From Tieghemiomyces parasiticus (taxonomy: Eukaryota; Kickxellomycota; Dimargaritomycetes; Dimargaritales; Dimargaritaceae), in NCBI GenBank assembly GCA_027575765.1, contig JANBPT010000910.1:1-19320 (forward strand): a stretch of 19,320 bases of DNA, in the 5' to 3' direction. The notes below the pieces were generated by a model, which saw only the letters and a list, made by a program, of their open reading frames with translations, searched no databases and was not told the DNA's origin. This document shows, in pieces, positions 16,872-19,320 of the stretch. A program made the translations under genes and the position numbers. The stretch's first letter is position 1. The number at the start of each line of letters is the position of its first letter.

Positions 16872-17717
16872 ATGACCAGTTTGATTTCTGCCCTTCGTAA
16901 TGTTCAGCGGGGCCGGTCATGGTGGCCGACTGGTCTGTCCCAGGTGATGCAGGGAGCCTTTGGCGACAGCACCCTACTTGGCTCTAGGCTCTGCGGTACA
17001 CGGCCTTATCCCCGCTACCATTGTCGTAGACTGGCTGCGATTTCATTCGTACCAGTTAATGAGCGTGGGCCTGCCGACCGGGACGCTTATTATGACCCTT
17101 CACCGGCCTTTACACGGTCAGACTACTCTCTGACGGACCTCGACATCATCCCGGACTTTGTGACGACGGCCGAGCACAACGTGCTGGCCCGGGCGGCACA
17201 CCAGAAACTGCGTCGCTATGCGGCTGACGAGTACTACGCGGGTCACTTTGACTCGGTTATCACTCAGTACCGTGAGTGTACCGTCAGCTCTTGGGTACCC
17301 CAGCCCGTCCCCGCCAACGACCCGGCCGCACCGGCCCTAGCTATTCTTCAGCGGGCCTGGGACTACTTCCCGTCGGATACACCCTGGCTCCCGATTCACA
17401 TCCTGGACCTCCACGCGTCGGGCGCTATCCTCAAACACGTGGACAATATCGAATTCTCCGGCCGGTTCGTCGCAGGGCTCTGCCTCCTCACCCCGACCGT
17501 CATGCGGTTCACCCATAAGTCCGACCCGGCGTGCCACGTAACCGTTCGGCTCCCGCCCAAGTGTCTTTACGTACAACGGGATGCCCTCCGCTTTGACTTC
17601 ACCCACGAGATCCCGTTTAACGACGGGGTTCACAACACATTCCGCGGGGAGGTGGTGCCACGTGGCCGGCGCATCTCCCTCCTCTTCCGGGACGCCAAAA
17701 CCGAGGGCTCGGGGTAG
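16872..17717 (+). CDS. ALKBH7-like Fe(II)/2-oxoglutarate dioxygenase, probably mitochondrial
   Basis: Member of the AlkB superfamily closest to ALKBH7, a mitochondrial matrix protein linked in animals to programmed necrosis and fatty-acid metabolism. At 281 residues it is longer than human ALKBH7 (221), mostly at the N terminus. Iron ligands are H189 and D191 in KHVDNIEFSG and H245 in FDFTHEIP. R267 and R273 in PRGRRISLLFRD match the 2-oxoglutarate-binding arginines. The segment PIHILDLHASGAILKHVD...AGLCLLTPTVMRF matches ALKBH7 closely. Residues 1-60 carry many Arg and only three acidic residues, fitting a mitochondrial presequence. The start is fixed by an in-frame TAA at 16833 with no other ATG between. 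It is intronless, and a poly(A) signal follows 47 nt after the stop. The core fold is complete; the substrate is not established even in animals. Confidence 0.9.
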   Translation: MTSLISALRNVQRGRSWWPTGLSQVMQGAFGDSTLLGSRLCGTRPYPRYHCRRLAAISFVPVNERGPADRDAYYDPSPAFTRSDYSLTDLDIIPDFVTTAEHNVLARAAHQKLRRYAADEYYAGHFDSVITQYRECTVSSWVPQPVPANDPAAPALAILQRAWDYFPSDTPWLPIHILDLHASGAILKHVDNIEFSGRFVAGLCLLTPTVMRFTHKSDPACHVTVRLPPKCLYVQRDALRFDFTHEIPFNDGVHNTFRGEVVPRGRRISLLFRDAKTEGSG

Positions 17718-17763
17718 TTCTCGGTGCGGGGGGGGGGGCTCCGTCACCAACAGCGCAAGGTGA

Positions 17764-17769
17764 AATAAA
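17764..17769 (+). terminator. poly(A) signal of the ALKBH7-like gene
   Basis: AATAAA starts 47 nt after the TAG at 17715-17717. A run of nine or more G bases lies between stop and signal. Confidence 0.55.
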
Positions 17770-19256
17770 TGCATCAAGATTGGTTATAGATTCGAGTGCG
17801 GTGGGCTGGGGGCGCAGCAGCGGCGTTCATGTTACCATCTGCCGAGCATACCGCGCCCAAGTTAGGCGCGGGCCGGGGAGAATGTTCAACAAAGCCACCT
17901 TCCTCCGACATTTTTACCAAACTCGCAGCATGTTATGGCATTGCCGCGCCTGGTCAGTGGCCCATTTGATAGCACTATCCTTCAGGCCAAGTTTCTAGCA
18001 TCGTTACGTGCGTTCTTAGCTGACAATCCTTGTAGCTGCCTTATCTCAGGCGAACACATATACGTAGGCCGTAGGATGCACTAGTTACCGGGACGTGCGA
18101 ATGTATAGAGAGAATATCGTATGTCTGGTCACTCATGGTGCGGCTAATCTACGAGTGGTCAGCCATACGCCCAAGGGCAAAGAGTCGATTGCAGATAGAA
18201 GGTATAGGGGACCTTGGTGGAGAGAGGAGGCAGTAACCTCCCAGGACGCAAGGGCCCACATGATGGCACATCTGTCTTTTACTATTATTTGCAAGCGAGT
18301 CTGCACCATGACAATGATGGATAGCACACCACCCGTGCGTAGCATTGGTGGCGGGTGTCCTGTGAATCTGCGTTTCGATGGAGGCAAGTTTGGCGTTTAA
18401 CGATCCGAGCCGTTTGTGTGTGCGTTTGCATTGATGAACATACAGCAAAGTAAGAACGTCAGCAGAATGGCCAAAGGTCGAGCCTATCAGTACGTTGTCT
18501 CACAGCAGGCAGCGGTTGTTCATTACATTTCTTAGATGGGGCTTCTCTGCCCAGCCATCAAGGGCATTGACCTAGGCTGGTATGGCAAGTAGCGTCTACC
18601 GGACGCTGCCGGTGCAGCTCGAGGACCTGGCGTCAGCGACCTCAACAGCAACAGGCGCAACGCAGGGTCCACTCGTTCTGGCGCAAAATGCGATGACGCA
18701 TGCTGGCTGGTCACAGCCCGTGCAAACAACGTGTCACCCCAGACGCACAGTTGGTGAGTGGGTAGCGCACAATTTTAATCTCAGCAGGCGCAAAAAAAAT
18801 AAATCTGCTGCTATGCGAATACTGCAAAATACAATAGCTCACCGCTCCCGGATGCTCTGGCACATCACTACGGCGTCTGCCAATAACCTTTTGCCCCAGC
18901 CCTGCCTCTGCTCCCCGACCTGGTCCTCCGGTGAGCATACCAGCTGCCAGACATCCCTTACAGGTGGAAAACATGTTTCACTCTCGCTTCCAGGTCCCGC
19001 ATTCCTCACCCAGCCGACCTGTACTTTCTCCATCATTCGGCACAACCCCCATCTCGTGACCGACTGGAGAGCCCATATTTGTCTTTCGTTCCTGTGGCGC
19101 AACCGATGACTACTGCACCCTCTCCTCGGCCTTTTCGTTTGCAATATTCAAGACCGTTGCGCGACCCTCATCCGATTACCGCGTCCATCGCATCCCACCT
19201 GAACTTTAGCCCCACTTACCGTGCATCGTGCAGGTCTTGCACTCCCGCCCATCACC
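17770..19256. other. spacer and probable 5' region of the kinase gene
   Basis: No convincing gene. The longest ORF (18582-19109) is Ser/Thr/Pro/His-rich with no recognisable motif and no matching 3' signal. The last 300 bases become C/T-rich, like the leaders before the other plus-strand genes here, so they probably form the kinase promoter and 5' UTR. Confidence 0.5.
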
Positions 19257-19320
19257 ATGTCGCGGCCACGCATCGGCAACTACACAATTATCAAGACCCT
19301 GGGTGTCGGTTCCTTCGGGA
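19257..19320 (+). CDS. Snf1/AMPK-type serine/threonine kinase, N terminus only
   Basis: The first 21 codons of a protein kinase cut by the window end. The translation starts MSRPRIGNYTIIKTLGVGSF and continues with G: the RIGNY.I.KTLG run is characteristic of Snf1 (yeast Snf1 has RIGNYQIVKTLGEGSFG), and G16-V-G-S-F-G21 is the glycine-rich ATP loop. V17 in place of the usual fungal E is found in animal AMPK alpha. Snf1 is the catalytic subunit of the energy-sensing kinase that drives growth on non-glucose carbon. The start is supported by an in-frame TGA at 19200 with no ATG before 19257, and by the ATCACCATGT context. The protein thus begins almost directly at the kinase domain, as in AMPK, without the longer N-terminal extension of yeast Snf1. 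Other CAMK-group kinases cannot be fully excluded from 21 residues. Confidence 0.8.
   Translation, partial: MSRPRIGNYTIIKTLGVGSFG

Noticed and set aside
18582..19109. 175-codon ORF before the kinase gene
   Set aside because: No recognisable motif, odd composition and no 3' signal; more likely promoter and leader of the kinase gene.

Overview
The window looks like nuclear DNA of a fungus. Protein-coding genes are separated by AT-richer, low-complexity spacers. The one supported intron is about 100 bp with GT..AG ends, AATAAA-type signals follow several stop codons, and the recognisable proteins are typical eukaryotic ones: alkaline ceramidase, secreted tyrosinase, a CENP-I/Mis6 kinetochore protein, an ALKBH7-type dioxygenase and the start of a Snf1/AMPK kinase. 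Placement in a fungus rests on the GPI-anchored, Kex2-site-bearing wall-type protein, the fungal style of the tyrosinase, and the Snf1-like N terminus. An early-diverging (zygomycete-grade) lineage is an inference only, suggested by the ALKBH7-like gene.

Layout. 1-2562 holds no convincing gene, only microsatellites and poly-T/poly-A tracts. 2563-3977 (+) is a two-exon Pro/Ser/Ala-rich secreted protein with a Kex2-like site and a GPI-anchor tail. 3978-5411 is spacer. 5412-6227 (+) is an intronless alkaline ceramidase with every expected metal ligand. It is convergent with a small 82-residue unknown protein at 6444-6692 (-), which has a poly(A) signal 28 nt past its stop. After about 0.9 kb of spacer, 7632-9626 (-) encodes a secreted 664-residue tyrosinase with a 30-bp tandem repeat array inside the gene. 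9627-13252 is a long gene-poor stretch. 13253-15451 (+) is CENP-I. 15452-16871 is spacer. 16872-17717 (+) is the ALKBH7-like mitochondrial dioxygenase. 17718-19256 is spacer, and a Snf1-type kinase begins at 19257 and runs off the end.

The genes do not form a pathway or cluster. They look like independent housekeeping and cell-surface genes: sphingolipid turnover, melanin/phenol oxidation, centromere, mitochondrial 2-oxoglutarate dioxygenase, energy sensing. I see no mobile element, CRISPR array, rRNA or tRNA, and no clear sign of a new multi-gene system. The most useful second looks are the tyrosinase repeat array and its unrecognised C-terminal region, an apparent paired frame slip at homopolymers in the GPI-protein gene, the unknown 82-residue protein, and the ALKBH7-like gene in a fungus.
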